The notes: a model not told the origin generated them from the sequence alone. Shown: positions 26,529-34,627, numbered from the stretch's first letter. The stretch is DNA of 64,000 nt from an uncultured Eubacteriales bacterium (GCA_900317515.1 ONHA01000012.1:1-64000), one strand, 5' to 3'. Numbers and translations: made by a program.

Positions 26529-26984
26529 TTATTGCGTCGCGTCAGTATAAGGCCTTGTGCTGTCTGGGCTCCATAATCCTACTACGCGTTCAGGATATAT
26601 AAGATTTACGCTTTTAAACGCAAGTTTAGCGCTTCTATATCCATCTTCATATATGCTGCTGTGTATTGAATACTCTTCGCCCATCTTTAAGGTAACATAG
26701 TCTACATGGTTTCCTGATATACCATTGTATGTTTTATTTATCTCCCCGTCTGCATTGCATCCAATCGCCCGAACTCTCACTCTGCTGTTATCTTCCAGAT
26801 CAGTAATCTTACAATAAAGGGCAGACTCATTTTGCTTTTCTCTGGCACTCGTCTTCACATCAAAGTTCAAGGCGTTTACAACAAAGTTAATGGGCGTATC
26901 GGATGTATTAGCAGCCAGTACATTAACAGCTGTCGATATCGACAAAAAACACACAAGTAGTAACGATACTGATATCTTTCTCAT
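26529..26984 (-). CDS. secreted protein, DUF2712-like
   Basis: A 151-residue exported protein. Residues 1-25 form a Sec signal peptide (basic start MRKIS, long hydrophobic core, VNVLA then ANTSD), giving a mature protein of about 126 residues. The mature part contains HVDYVTLKMGEEYSIHSSIY and a C-terminal VVGLWSPDSTRPY, features I associate with DUF2712 proteins found near bacteriocin-type ABC operons (tentative, from memory). AGAGGTG precedes the ATG at 26984; a GTG three codons earlier is less likely. The gene overlaps the 3' end of agrD by 62 bases, so both are on one mRNA and probably quorum controlled. Confidence 0.75.
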   Translation of the reverse strand: MRKISVSLLLVCFLSISTAVNVLAANTSDTPINFVVNALNFDVKTSAREKQNESALYCKITDLEDNSRVRVRAIGCNADGEINKTYNGISGNHVDYVTLKMGEEYSIHSSIYEDGYRSAKLAFKSVNLIYPERVVGLWSPDSTRPYTDATQ

Positions 26985-27132
26985 TCTGTTCACCTCTTTC
27001 TTTTATCTTTTGCTCTTTGTACATAGATTCAGGTAACTCCGGCTCATAGATTTTTCCCAGACATGGCGATGCTGCAAATATAGCTGCAGCAAACAAAACC
27101 AGTCTGCCAACGAGTGTAATCAACTTTTTCAT
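26923..27132 (-). CDS. agrD: cyclic lactone autoinducer peptide precursor (AgrD-like)
   Basis: A 69-residue peptide with the AgrD plan: an amphipathic basic leader (MKKLITLVGRLVLFAAAIFA), a short core ASPCLGKI and the conserved charged recognition tail YEPELPES. Aligned with the staphylococcal C-x-x-x-x / D-E-V-E-V-P-K pattern, Cys24 and Ile28 would form a five-residue thiolactone ring C-L-G-K-I released by AgrB. AAAGGAGGAACGCT gives an excellent ribosome site for ATG at 27132; the frame to 27186 is rejected. Odd: the tail after PELPE is about 30 residues longer than usual and its codons overlap the next gene. It is transcribed away from agrC, not next to agrB. Confidence 0.88.
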   Translation of the reverse strand: MKKLITLVGRLVLFAAAIFAASPCLGKIYEPELPESMYKEQKIKERGEQNEKDISIVTTCVFFVDIDSC

Positions 27133-27181
27133 AGCGTTCCTCCTTTCTGTCAGAAAATTTACCTTGCTGCATTCCCTAAAT

Positions 27182-27210
27182 ATCATAAAATACAGTGAAA
27201 AATCAATACA
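27182..27210 (-). promoter_or_regulatory. candidate activator-dependent promoter of agrD operon
   Basis: Minus-strand TATGAT (27182-27187) with a poor -35 (TGTATT, 27205-27210) at 17-bp spacing. The regulator repeat at 27212 abuts the -35, the position expected for a LytTR-type activator. Confidence 0.5.
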
Positions 27211-27211
27211 G

Positions 27212-27241
27212 GTGGCACGAAATGCCTTTCATGTGGCACGA
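27212..27241. promoter_or_regulatory. 9-bp direct repeats, probable AgrA/LytTR binding site
   Basis: GTGGCACGA occurs at 27212-27220 and again at 27233-27241, identical, 12 bp apart (21-bp period). LytTR response regulators bind paired ~9-bp direct repeats with 12-13 bp between them. The pair is centred between the divergent agrD and agrC promoters. Confidence 0.72.
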
Positions 27242-27246
27242 GTTAA

Positions 27247-27275
27247 TTGTTGAACGCATTTTTAAGTGGTATACT
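27247..27275 (+). promoter_or_regulatory. promoter of agrC-agrA-agrB
   Basis: TTGTTG (27247-27252), 17 bp, TATACT (27270-27275) with an extended TGG just before the -10. The -35 begins 5 bp after the regulator repeat, so this promoter may also respond to the regulator. Confidence 0.7.
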
Positions 27276-27309
27276 ATTCCTGTCATAAGATATTTGTCAG
27301 GAGCCTGTC

Positions 27310-28632
27310 ATGCTTTTTCAGTTTATAGACTTTTTATCCAACATCATTGATTTCTGCCTGTTTCTGGTGATAATCCATAAAAAAATCACTGTAAAAACAG
27401 GCAGGTGCAGATGCCTTGCGTATACCCTGTGTTTTTTTTCCCTCTATATATTGATGAAATCACTGCATCTTCCGACGGCAGTCTTTCTTATCCTCTTCCT
27501 GTCATGCCAGATCATCTATATACACCTCATAAGCTCAGCCTCTTTTACTGAGTCGTTATTCTGGAGCACGGCATTCCTTTCACTGGTAATGGTTGCCGAC
27601 GAAATGAGCTATTTCATTTTCAGTATTTTTAAGCTTGAACATCTGGCAGCCCTGGAGTCTCCGGGTGCGCTGAGGTTGTCTGCCATGCTTATATACTATC
27701 CGATCCTTCTTACAGGTTCTTACCTTCTGGTCCGCCTCAGGACCCCGCGATTCGACATGCCGGCCTGGCTGGCCTTGTTGTCGTGCCTTACGGTATTTCT
27801 GGGATTGTCATTTTTTTATATGCAGATTGATCTGACGGTAGAATTGAGCAGAAGCTCACTGGTGCCTCAGCATCAGATTACTTCATCCGTGGTTTCCTGT
27901 TTCCTGCTGATCGTATTCTTTCTGTTATTGCTCTTCCTGATATCTGTTTCCGGCAAACTGTATTTTAAGAACCGGCAGCTTCTGCTTCGTGAGTCTGAAA
28001 TTGAGCACGAGACGAAGCAATACCAGGCCTATGCCGATTCTTTCCGCATTCTGCGAGGCTGGAGACATGATTTTCGCAATCAGCTGCTGACCATCTCCGA
28101 ACTCGCGAAGAACCATCGATTGGAATCCCTCAGGGAATATCTGGATGAGCTTCTGGCCCCGTCTGAGAACGGACTTCTTTCGGCGGCAACCGGAAACGTC
28201 CTTCTTGATGCCATGCTGAACACAAAACAGTCTGTTGCAGAAGAGCATGGAATCACCATCACAAGTACGATCTATCTTCCGGAGATACTGTCTCTCTCCC
28301 AGGTGGAATTATCTTCCCTGATCGGCAATCTTCTTGATAATGCCATTGACGCCTGCATGCAGCTGGATGACTCTCTGTCGAAAACAATCACCCTTCAGAT
28401 CAAACCGAACCGGGGAAACCTCCTTATAGCAATGAGCAATCCCTCCGCCGGCCGGTACTTAACCGGCCCGCAGGGGGTGCTCCTGTCAACCAAAAATGAG
28501 TCCGGACACGGGTTCGGCCTTGAAAGAGTCAGAACCATTGTAGAAGAGCACGACGGATATCTTCAGATTCTTCCGGAGCCGGAATCTTTCAGTGTCCGGA
28601 TCATTCTTCCTCTTCCGCCTGTATCAGCATAA
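27310..28632 (+). CDS. agrC: AgrC-like sensor histidine kinase (HPK10/GHKL)
   Basis: The likely receptor of the cyclic peptide. The 440 residues comprise six or seven membrane helices (about 1-215), a short coiled region, and a GHKL kinase: phospho-acceptor His253 in RGWRHDFRNQLL, N-box NLLDNAIDAC (340-349) and G-box GHGFGLERV (399-407). The H-box WRHDFRNQ is diagnostic of the AgrC/ComD/BlpH subfamily. GTCAGGAGCCTGTC precedes the ATG. It is first in a plus-strand operon with the regulator and AgrB 44 bp apart each. Confidence 0.93.
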   Translation: MLFQFIDFLSNIIDFCLFLVIIHKKITVKTGRCRCLAYTLCFFSLYILMKSLHLPTAVFLILFLSCQIIYIHLISSASFTESLFWSTAFLSLVMVADEMSYFIFSIFKLEHLAALESPGALRLSAMLIYYPILLTGSYLLVRLRTPRFDMPAWLALLSCLTVFLGLSFFYMQIDLTVELSRSSLVPQHQITSSVVSCFLLIVFFLLLLFLISVSGKLYFKNRQLLLRESEIEHETKQYQAYADSFRILRGWRHDFRNQLLTISELAKNHRLESLREYLDELLAPSENGLLSAATGNVLLDAMLNTKQSVAEEHGITITSTIYLPEILSLSQVELSSLIGNLLDNAIDACMQLDDSLSKTITLQIKPNRGNLLIAMSNPSAGRYLTGPQGVLLSTKNESGHGFGLERVRTIVEEHDGYLQILPEPESFSVRIILPLPPVSA

Positions 28633-28676
28633 GGAAACAAAACGATATACATATATTTTCTAACGAGGGATTTGTC

Positions 28677-29375
28677 ATGATTTTCAAAATTGCCCTGATA
28701 GAAGACAGCCTTCATGACCGGAACGCCGCAAAAGCATGCTTTGAGGAGTGGAGCCGCAGAGCATCCGTACCCGTGCAGCTTCTATGCTATACCGATGCTG
28801 CCGACTTCTTTGCCAGTGAAGATGACTGGAAAGACTGTGTCTGTATCTTTCTGGATATTGATCTCCCCACCACAAACGGTATCGACATCGCTAAAAAACT
28901 CCGCACCACCGGCATTATGACCGATTTTATATTTCTGACAGCCTTTCGGGAGTACGTATTCGAGGGCTACAGCGTGGAAGCGATCGATTATCTGTTGAAG
29001 CCGCTGGATCAGGCGGCACTGGACAAATGCATGACGCGTATCCTTGCTCGCTATCAGAGCGGTTTCTATATATTCCGCTCAGGGAATGACATTGTTCAGA
29101 TACCTTACAGCGATATTCTCTACTTTTCCAGCGCCCGGCATTATACGGACATCGTAACCTCGGGAAGGTCCTTTCGTCAGCGGAAACCCCTTTCGGCGAT
29201 TCTGTCCGCCCTGCCCGAACAGTTCGTTCAGATCCATCGCACGATCATTATTAATCTTCACAAGGTATACAGTTTATCCGGAACCACGGTGATCATGACG
29301 AACCGCCTGGAGCTTCCGGTCAGTAAAACTTTCGCAGAGCATCTGAACGCAGAATTTGCGAAGCACATGTTCTGA
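28677..29375 (+). CDS. agrA: AgrA-like LytTR response regulator
   Basis: A 232-residue two-component regulator: receiver domain (1-125) with phospho-acceptor Asp60 in CIFLDIDLP and Lys108 in DYLLKPLD, then a LytTR DNA-binding domain (about 135-230) with FVQIHRTIIINLHKV and a C-terminal LPVSKTFAEHL. It should be phosphorylated by the kinase encoded immediately upstream and bind direct repeats such as those at 27212-27241. AACGAGGGATTTGTC precedes the ATG. Confidence 0.94.
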   Translation: MIFKIALIEDSLHDRNAAKACFEEWSRRASVPVQLLCYTDAADFFASEDDWKDCVCIFLDIDLPTTNGIDIAKKLRTTGIMTDFIFLTAFREYVFEGYSVEAIDYLLKPLDQAALDKCMTRILARYQSGFYIFRSGNDIVQIPYSDILYFSSARHYTDIVTSGRSFRQRKPLSAILSALPEQFVQIHRTIIINLHKVYSLSGTTVIMTNRLELPVSKTFAEHLNAEFAKHMF

Positions 29376-29419
29376 GGCAGTCTCCCGCGCATCACTCGCA
29401 GTTAAGAAAGGCATTAGAT

Positions 29420-29965
29420 ATGATTGTCAGGTTAGCGTCAAAAGGTGCTTCCTTCCTGTGCCGGAATTCAGAAACCCCGGCTCCCTTTGATCTATATCAA
29501 TATGGTCTCGAGTGCATCCTCAACGAATGTATTTCCGACATATGTATACTTTCTATCGGTCTTCTGTTCCATATGCCGCTGCACATGTTGGTCTGGGCAG
29601 GTGTTTTCACGGTCTGCAGGATCAATATGGGCGGATGGCATGCACCCAATCACTTTTTATGTATCTCATGCAGTGTATTGGCAGGATTAATTCCGCTTAT
29701 CATATATAAAGCAGCGGCGTCTCCACAGGACCCGCTTATCTATACGCTCACTCTGCCTCTTTACTTGCTTTTGGCTCTGGTCAGACTGCCGCTCCATTCA
29801 TCTCGTCACATCGTATCTGCTCGAAGAAGATTGTCTGCCAAAGCAGCTGATATCAGCCTGATACTTTTTCTGTTGGTGCTGATAGTATCAGGATATAATT
29901 CTTCTTATTTTTTCTTTGCGTATATTGCTCTTACAGAGGCTGTTGCACTTACATTAAATGAATAA
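29420..29965 (+). CDS. agrB: AgrB-like accessory gene regulator, autoinducer-processing membrane protease
   Basis: An integral membrane cysteine endopeptidase that cuts AgrD after the core and forms the thiolactone. The 181 residues show the family signature with catalytic His74 and Cys81 in MGGWHAPNHFLCIS (His and Cys seven apart, as in Staphylococcus AgrB) and four to five membrane helices. Slightly shorter than the ~190 residue norm. It ends the agrC-agrA-agrB operon, with the substrate gene agrD divergent 2.3 kb away, unlike the usual agrBDCA order. Confidence 0.94.
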   Translation: MIVRLASKGASFLCRNSETPAPFDLYQYGLECILNECISDICILSIGLLFHMPLHMLVWAGVFTVCRINMGGWHAPNHFLCISCSVLAGLIPLIIYKAAASPQDPLIYTLTLPLYLLLALVRLPLHSSRHIVSARRRLSAKAADISLILFLLVLIVSGYNSSYFFFAYIALTEAVALTLNE

Positions 29966-29987
29966 TCCGGCCATCAGGCCGGATTAT
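29962..29987. terminator. perfect 11-bp inverted repeat after agrB
   Basis: ATAATCCGGCC (29962-29972) and GGCCGGATTAT (29977-29987) around ATCA, overlapping the agrB stop codon. No long T-run follows, so it is a likely but not classical terminator. Confidence 0.6.
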
Positions 29988-30034
29988 AGCTGCTTGCAAT
30001 TTGCTTTACCTGTATACTCTTGACTCTCTCTTGT

Positions 30035-32302
30035 TTATCGTCCATTCAATACAAACTCCGTCTTATTCTCCGTCTCGGAATCCTCCCCGATCCAGATCGT
30101 AAACCTCCCCGGCTCAAGCACACGCTTTCCTTCCGCCCCGACAAAAGACAGCATCGAAGGCGTCACGTCAAAGGAAGCCGTCCTCTTCTCTCCCGGCTGC
30201 AGTTCTACACGATTGAAGCCCCTGAGCTCCCTCACCGGTCTTGCAAGCGACGCTGTATTGTCTCTTATGTAGAGCTGGACCGTGACGACGCCCGGCACGG
30301 CAGAGGTGTTCTCCACCTCCGCGGAGGCTGTGAGGAGAACGGTCTCCCGGTCGCACGGATCATACACTCCCGTAACTTCAGAAGTTGAAAGCGAAACCGG
30401 CGAGATTGCAAAGCTGCTGTAGCTCCTCCCGTAGCCGAACGGAAACAGCGGCCGGTTCGGCGTATCGATGTAAGCCGAGCGGTAGAGCGCCACATCCCTG
30501 ACCGGATCCTTCGGGCGTCCCGTGGCAAGCTGATTGTAGGAGATTGGTGCCTGCCCGACCGAGACCGGGATGCTCATCGGAAGCTTTCCTGAGAAATTCT
30601 CTTTTCCCGTCAGGACATCCATAATTCCGTGGCCGCCCTCCGTGCCAGGAAGCCAGGCCATGACGACCGTGCGGCTCAACCGGCAGACCTCCCGGAGATC
30701 GAGCGGGCGCCCGCAAAAGACGACCGTGACAATATTCCGGTTGACCTTCGCGACTGCACGGAGAAGGTCGAGCTGGTTCTCCGGCAGGGAAATGTCCGCG
30801 CGGCTCGCCGCCTCGCCGCTCATCGTCCGGTGCTCACCGATGAAGAGCACGACGCGGTCGGCCTCCATGGCCTTCTGCATGGCCTGAACCTGCAGAGTAT
30901 CCGGCATTTCCGGCTTATGCTCGCTGAAATCGCTTTTCCTTAAATCCTCGATCGAGTGCTCCTTTCCGTGAACAAGCAGGGCATCCCAGGTCTGCATCGG
31001 GCAGCCGGAGGCATAGGTGAAGCTGTACTCAGAGAGCTCCCCGGCGGCCTCCCGGACGCTCACCGCATCCTCCGCCTTGCCGTTCGGGGCCCAGGCGCTG
31101 TGGAGTTCACGGCTCTCCACGTAGGGGCCGATCAGGGCAATCTTATGATTCTTCTTAAGCGGCAGGAGGTTTCCTTCATTTTTAAGAAGCACGAGGCTCT
31201 CGCTCACGGCCTTTCTTGCGGCGGCGCGGTGCTCCGGGCACAGAGTGACAACGTTCACGCGCGTCTCGTCGGCGTCCTTGTACGGATTTTCGAAGAGCCC
31301 CAGCTTGTTCTTCAGCTTAAGGACCCGCATCACCGAAACGTCAAGCTCTTCCTCGCTGATCTTTCCTTCCTCTACCAGCTCCGGCAGATACCTGTAGTAA
31401 GCCATGGAGCACATGTCGATGTCGACGCCGGCTTTAAAGGCGAGGAGGCTCGCCTCCTTAAGGTCGGCCGCCACACCGTGGTTCACCAGCTCCTCGATGG
31501 CGGCCCAGTCGGTGATCACGACGCCCTCAAAGCCCCACTCATCGCGCAGGATATCCCTGAGGAGCCAGCGGTTGGCGGCGGAGGGAATCCCGTTGATCGT
31601 CTGGAAGGAGCTCATCACCATGTCGGCGCCCTCCTCGATGGCTGCGCGGTAGGCCGGAAGGTAATACTCCCTCAGCGTGTGCTCGGAGAGCTCGACATTC
31701 TGGTACTCTCTTCCTCCCTCCGGGGCTCCGTAGGCTGCAAAATGCTTGATGCAGGAGCTGACGCGGCCGGTGGGGATTTCATTTTTATCATTTCCCTGAA
31801 AACCTCTCACCATCGCTCTCCCCATCACGCTGTTAAGGTACGGGTCCTCGCCGGTCGATTCCATGACGCGGCCCCATCTCGCATCCCGCACCAGGTCCAG
31901 CATGGGCGAAAATGCCACGTCCACGCCGGCCGCGGAAGACTCGGCCGCTGCCGTTCTCATCATCTCCTCCGCCCTCTCGGGATCAAAGGTCGCTCCCATC
32001 GCGAGCGGTGTCGGAAATACGGTCCTGTACCCGTGGATCACGTCCATCATAAAGAGCATCGGAATGTGGTGGGGATGCATGTCCATGCAGCGCTTCTGGA
32101 TGTCCCTGGACTCCTTCGGGCCGTAGACATAGAGGTTGCTGCCCATGAGGGCGAGCTCCCGTTCCGATATCTCGGTGTTTACTTCCGTGCCTGCAATCTG
32201 GGCATCCTTCATATAATAAGGTGCTGGCGCCTGGGTGAGCTGGAAGGCTTTTTCCGTGAGGGAAAGGCTCCCAAGAAGTTCCTTAAGCTGTTTTTCGGTC
32301 AT
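30035..32302 (-). CDS. glycoside hydrolase family 3, BglX-like beta-glucosidase
   Basis: A 755-residue enzyme with the BglX architecture but no signal peptide, so probably cytoplasmic and acting on imported oligosaccharides. The barrel has KHF (186-188) and nucleophile Asp265 in VVITDWAAIEE; the second domain and a C-terminal fibronectin III-like domain (from about 650) follow. It is not a close copy of the other GH3 in this window, as signature loops and length differ. ATG at 32302 follows ACGGAGGTAAACACC. It is divergent from the GH42 gene with a TTTGTC direct repeat between them. Confidence 0.93.
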   Translation of the reverse strand: MTEKQLKELLGSLSLTEKAFQLTQAPAPYYMKDAQIAGTEVNTEISERELALMGSNLYVYGPKESRDIQKRCMDMHPHHIPMLFMMDVIHGYRTVFPTPLAMGATFDPERAEEMMRTAAAESSAAGVDVAFSPMLDLVRDARWGRVMESTGEDPYLNSVMGRAMVRGFQGNDKNEIPTGRVSSCIKHFAAYGAPEGGREYQNVELSEHTLREYYLPAYRAAIEEGADMVMSSFQTINGIPSAANRWLLRDILRDEWGFEGVVITDWAAIEELVNHGVAADLKEASLLAFKAGVDIDMCSMAYYRYLPELVEEGKISEEELDVSVMRVLKLKNKLGLFENPYKDADETRVNVVTLCPEHRAAARKAVSESLVLLKNEGNLLPLKKNHKIALIGPYVESRELHSAWAPNGKAEDAVSVREAAGELSEYSFTYASGCPMQTWDALLVHGKEHSIEDLRKSDFSEHKPEMPDTLQVQAMQKAMEADRVVLFIGEHRTMSGEAASRADISLPENQLDLLRAVAKVNRNIVTVVFCGRPLDLREVCRLSRTVVMAWLPGTEGGHGIMDVLTGKENFSGKLPMSIPVSVGQAPISYNQLATGRPKDPVRDVALYRSAYIDTPNRPLFPFGYGRSYSSFAISPVSLSTSEVTGVYDPCDRETVLLTASAEVENTSAVPGVVTVQLYIRDNTASLARPVRELRGFNRVELQPGEKRTASFDVTPSMLSFVGAEGKRVLEPGRFTIWIGEDSETENKTEFVLNGR

Positions 32303-32370
32303 GGTGTTTACCTCCGTTTTTATTTTCTGTCTTCATTATAAATTGGTCTGCGGCCGGGTACAGATACCCA

Positions 32371-32400
32371 TTTGTCACGGCGGGCAATTATTTGTCCACT
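32371..32400. promoter_or_regulatory. TTTGTC direct repeat, 20-bp period, between GH3 and GH42 operons
   Basis: TTTGTCACGG (32371-32380) and TTTGTCCACT (32391-32400). Same core and same spacing as the repeat upstream of the first GH3 gene (20601), which suggests a shared AraC-family regulator. Confidence 0.45.
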
Positions 32401-32524
32401 TAAGATCCCCTGGCGAATATGTACCCCTCAAAGCGACTGGAATTCTTTTATTTCCCGGCAGGGGGCATAAAATGGTCTCAACAGAACAGATTCGCCACAT
32501 TAAAAATGAAAGGAAGGCAAAATC

Positions 32525-32641
32525 ATGGCAAAAGAAAAGAAAGCTAAAAACCCCAAAGCAGTAGGCGTCGGCCGCATGTTGGCCTGGCAGCTTCGTGAAG
32601 TGTCCTCTGGCATCGCCCGCATGGCAAAGGAAGAAGATTAA
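32525..32641 (+). pseudogene. 38-codon ORF: transporter N-terminal remnant or leader peptide
   Basis: A short ORF with its own good ribosome site (AAAGGAAGGCAAAATC). It encodes a basic start MAKEKKAKNPKAVGVGRMLA then WQLREVSSGIARMAKEED. The first 29 residues look like the cytoplasmic start of Lachnospiraceae MFS/GPH sugar symporters, but the membrane helices that should follow are absent. The stop codon is one base from the GH42 start codon, so translation of the two is coupled. Either a transporter that suffered an internal deletion, or a genuine small leader. Confidence 0.5.
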
Positions 32642-32642
32642 G

Positions 32643-34619
32643 ATGAACATCCGTAAAAATGAGCTCTACATCGGCGCCAACTACCACCCCCACGACTGGC
32701 CGGCTGACCGCTGGCCCGTGGACCTTTCCATGATGCGCGAAGCGGGCTTCAACGTGGTCCGCCTCGGCCACCTCTGCTGGGACAGCTTCGAGCCGGCCGA
32801 CGGCGAATACGATTTCGCTTGGTTCGACAGAGTCATGGACCTCTGTGAGGAAAATGGCCTCGGCGTCTTCCTCGACGTCTCCATGCGTCCGGCACCCGTC
32901 TGGGTGCACCGCCTGTGCCCCGGCTGCAATATCGGCGCGAGGAGCGGCCGTCCGGACGCGGCTCTCCGCCGCTACATGGAGGACGTGGCTGACCCGGACT
33001 ATCAGCGCTATGCGCTCCGCTTTGCCCGGGTGCTCGTAAACCGCTACAAGGACCACCCGGCGCTTCTGGCCTTCGGGCTCTGCAACGAGCTCGGGGCGGG
33101 CTATCCCTCCTACTCCGAGGCCTCTCTTGAACGCTTCAAAGTCTGGCTTGAAAAGAAATACGGCACCGTGGAAGCCCTCAACCGCGCCTGGGCCGCCCGG
33201 CGCTGGTCGAGACGCCTTCAGAGCTTTGAGGATGTTTCATTTCCCGAAAATGAAGTGGAACTCGGCTCCCCGGAAGCCCGGCTCGATACGCGCCGCTTCT
33301 TCTCGGACGGGATCGCGGACTTTATGATCAAATTAAAGAAGACCGTCGAGGAGTGCGCTCCCGGGGTTCCCCACTCTTCCAACCACTACTCCGGCAAAAA
33401 TGACCTCGGCTTCGATCTTCTCCGCTACTCCGACGACTTCGTGGATTACCCCGGCATCGGCCACTATCCGGGCCACATGATGAACGACAAGGCCCACTAC
33501 TGCTATATGATCCTCTCGGAGCGGCTCTATGAACAGCCGAATCCCCTCTGGTGCCTGGAGTTCCAGGCCGGCTGGTTCGGGATTGCGGCCGGTCCGAAGG
33601 GCTGGCTCTACTCCCAGGCCATGCTCTGCCTGCTCTACCGGACCCAGATGATTCTGGGCTGGACCTGGAGGAGCATGCTAAACGGCGAGGAGGAGTTCAT
33701 CACGGGGCTTCTCGGCCACGACGGGTATCCCACGCCCAACTTCGATGAGTACAGACACATGGCGGAGGATTTCAGGAAGCTTGAGAGCACCGGTCTCTTC
33801 CCTTATCTCCCGGAGCCGAAGATTGCGATTGCTTTCAGCCAGGAGAGCCAGTGGGAGACTCAGGTGCAGCCGTCGCACTTCCATCAGCCCTACACGGAGT
33901 CCGTCGTGCAGGCGCACCGCGCCCTCTTCGACCTCGATCTCGACTACAACATGGTCAATCTGCGGGATCTCAAGAAAAATTACGAGATTCTCATCGTCCT
34001 GGCCCACGTCATCATGGAGAAGAAGGCGGCCGACACGATCCGCGCATTTGCGGAAAACGGCGGCACCGTTATCATGACCGGCTACACGGCGGTCACCGAT
34101 GAGACCGGCAGAGCCTTCGACGTGCCCTGCCCGGGCGGACTCTCCGATGTGTTCGGGATCCGCGTGGCAGGCTACTTAAGGGCCGGCCAGCCCGGATTTG
34201 ACGGCGAGCCGGTTCCCGCGGAGCGTCGCATCTCCTTCGAGGACGGCGAGGTCGTGACAGACCTTGAGTACTCGGAGGTTCTGGAGCTGCACGGCGCCGA
34301 AACCATCGCCTCCTTTGAGAACGGGAGCCCTGCGGTCACGGTGGCCCCCTGCGGAAAAGGCCAGGCCTACTATCTCGCCGCCGAGTCAAACCACACCTTC
34401 ATCGAGCATCTACTCCGCGAGCTCACCGGGGCAGTCCCTCTTCCGGGGGATGTCCACGCCCGCGAGATCGCGCCGGGTGTCCGGTTCTACGTGAACACCG
34501 GCAGCAAGTCAGTTGACATACCGCTTGAAGCTCCGGGCTCAGGCCTTCTTGCCGGGAGGAACTATACAGATGTCATGACGCTTCCTCCCTACGGGGCGGA
34601 GCTGATGAGGTTCTCCTGA
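32643..34619 (+). CDS. glycoside hydrolase family 42 beta-galactosidase
   Basis: A 658-residue retaining enzyme with the GH42 three-domain plan: TIM barrel (about 1-380), trimerisation domain (380-590) and C-terminal beta domain. The acid/base pair Asn148-Glu149 is in FGLCNELG and the nucleophile Glu306 in WCLEFQAGW. No signal peptide. The start at 32643 is chosen from similarity and the AAGGAAGAAG ribosome site; a 16-codon extension to 32595 is rejected. Expected substrates are galactosides or arabinosides from pectic or hemicellulosic side chains. Confidence 0.93.
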   Translation: MNIRKNELYIGANYHPHDWPADRWPVDLSMMREAGFNVVRLGHLCWDSFEPADGEYDFAWFDRVMDLCEENGLGVFLDVSMRPAPVWVHRLCPGCNIGARSGRPDAALRRYMEDVADPDYQRYALRFARVLVNRYKDHPALLAFGLCNELGAGYPSYSEASLERFKVWLEKKYGTVEALNRAWAARRWSRRLQSFEDVSFPENEVELGSPEARLDTRRFFSDGIADFMIKLKKTVEECAPGVPHSSNHYSGKNDLGFDLLRYSDDFVDYPGIGHYPGHMMNDKAHYCYMILSERLYEQPNPLWCLEFQAGWFGIAAGPKGWLYSQAMLCLLYRTQMILGWTWRSMLNGEEEFITGLLGHDGYPTPNFDEYRHMAEDFRKLESTGLFPYLPEPKIAIAFSQESQWETQVQPSHFHQPYTESVVQAHRALFDLDLDYNMVNLRDLKKNYEILIVLAHVIMEKKAADTIRAFAENGGTVIMTGYTAVTDETGRAFDVPCPGGLSDVFGIRVAGYLRAGQPGFDGEPVPAERRISFEDGEVVTDLEYSEVLELHGAETIASFENGSPAVTVAPCGKGQAYYLAAESNHTFIEHLLRELTGAVPLPGDVHAREIAPGVRFYVNTGSKSVDIPLEAPGSGLLAGRNYTDVMTLPPYGAELMRFS

Positions 34620-34627
34620 AAATAAAG

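Noticed and set aside
30956..32341. 461-residue plus-strand ORF opposite the second GH3 gene
   Set aside because: Antisense shadow; His/Arg-rich sequence without any motif.
20684..32641. Simple inversion joining the two symporter fragments into one gene
   Set aside because: Inverting the segment would place the N-terminal piece next to the C-terminal piece on one strand, but about 400 middle codons would still be missing; an extra deletion is required, so there is no support for a plain inversion.
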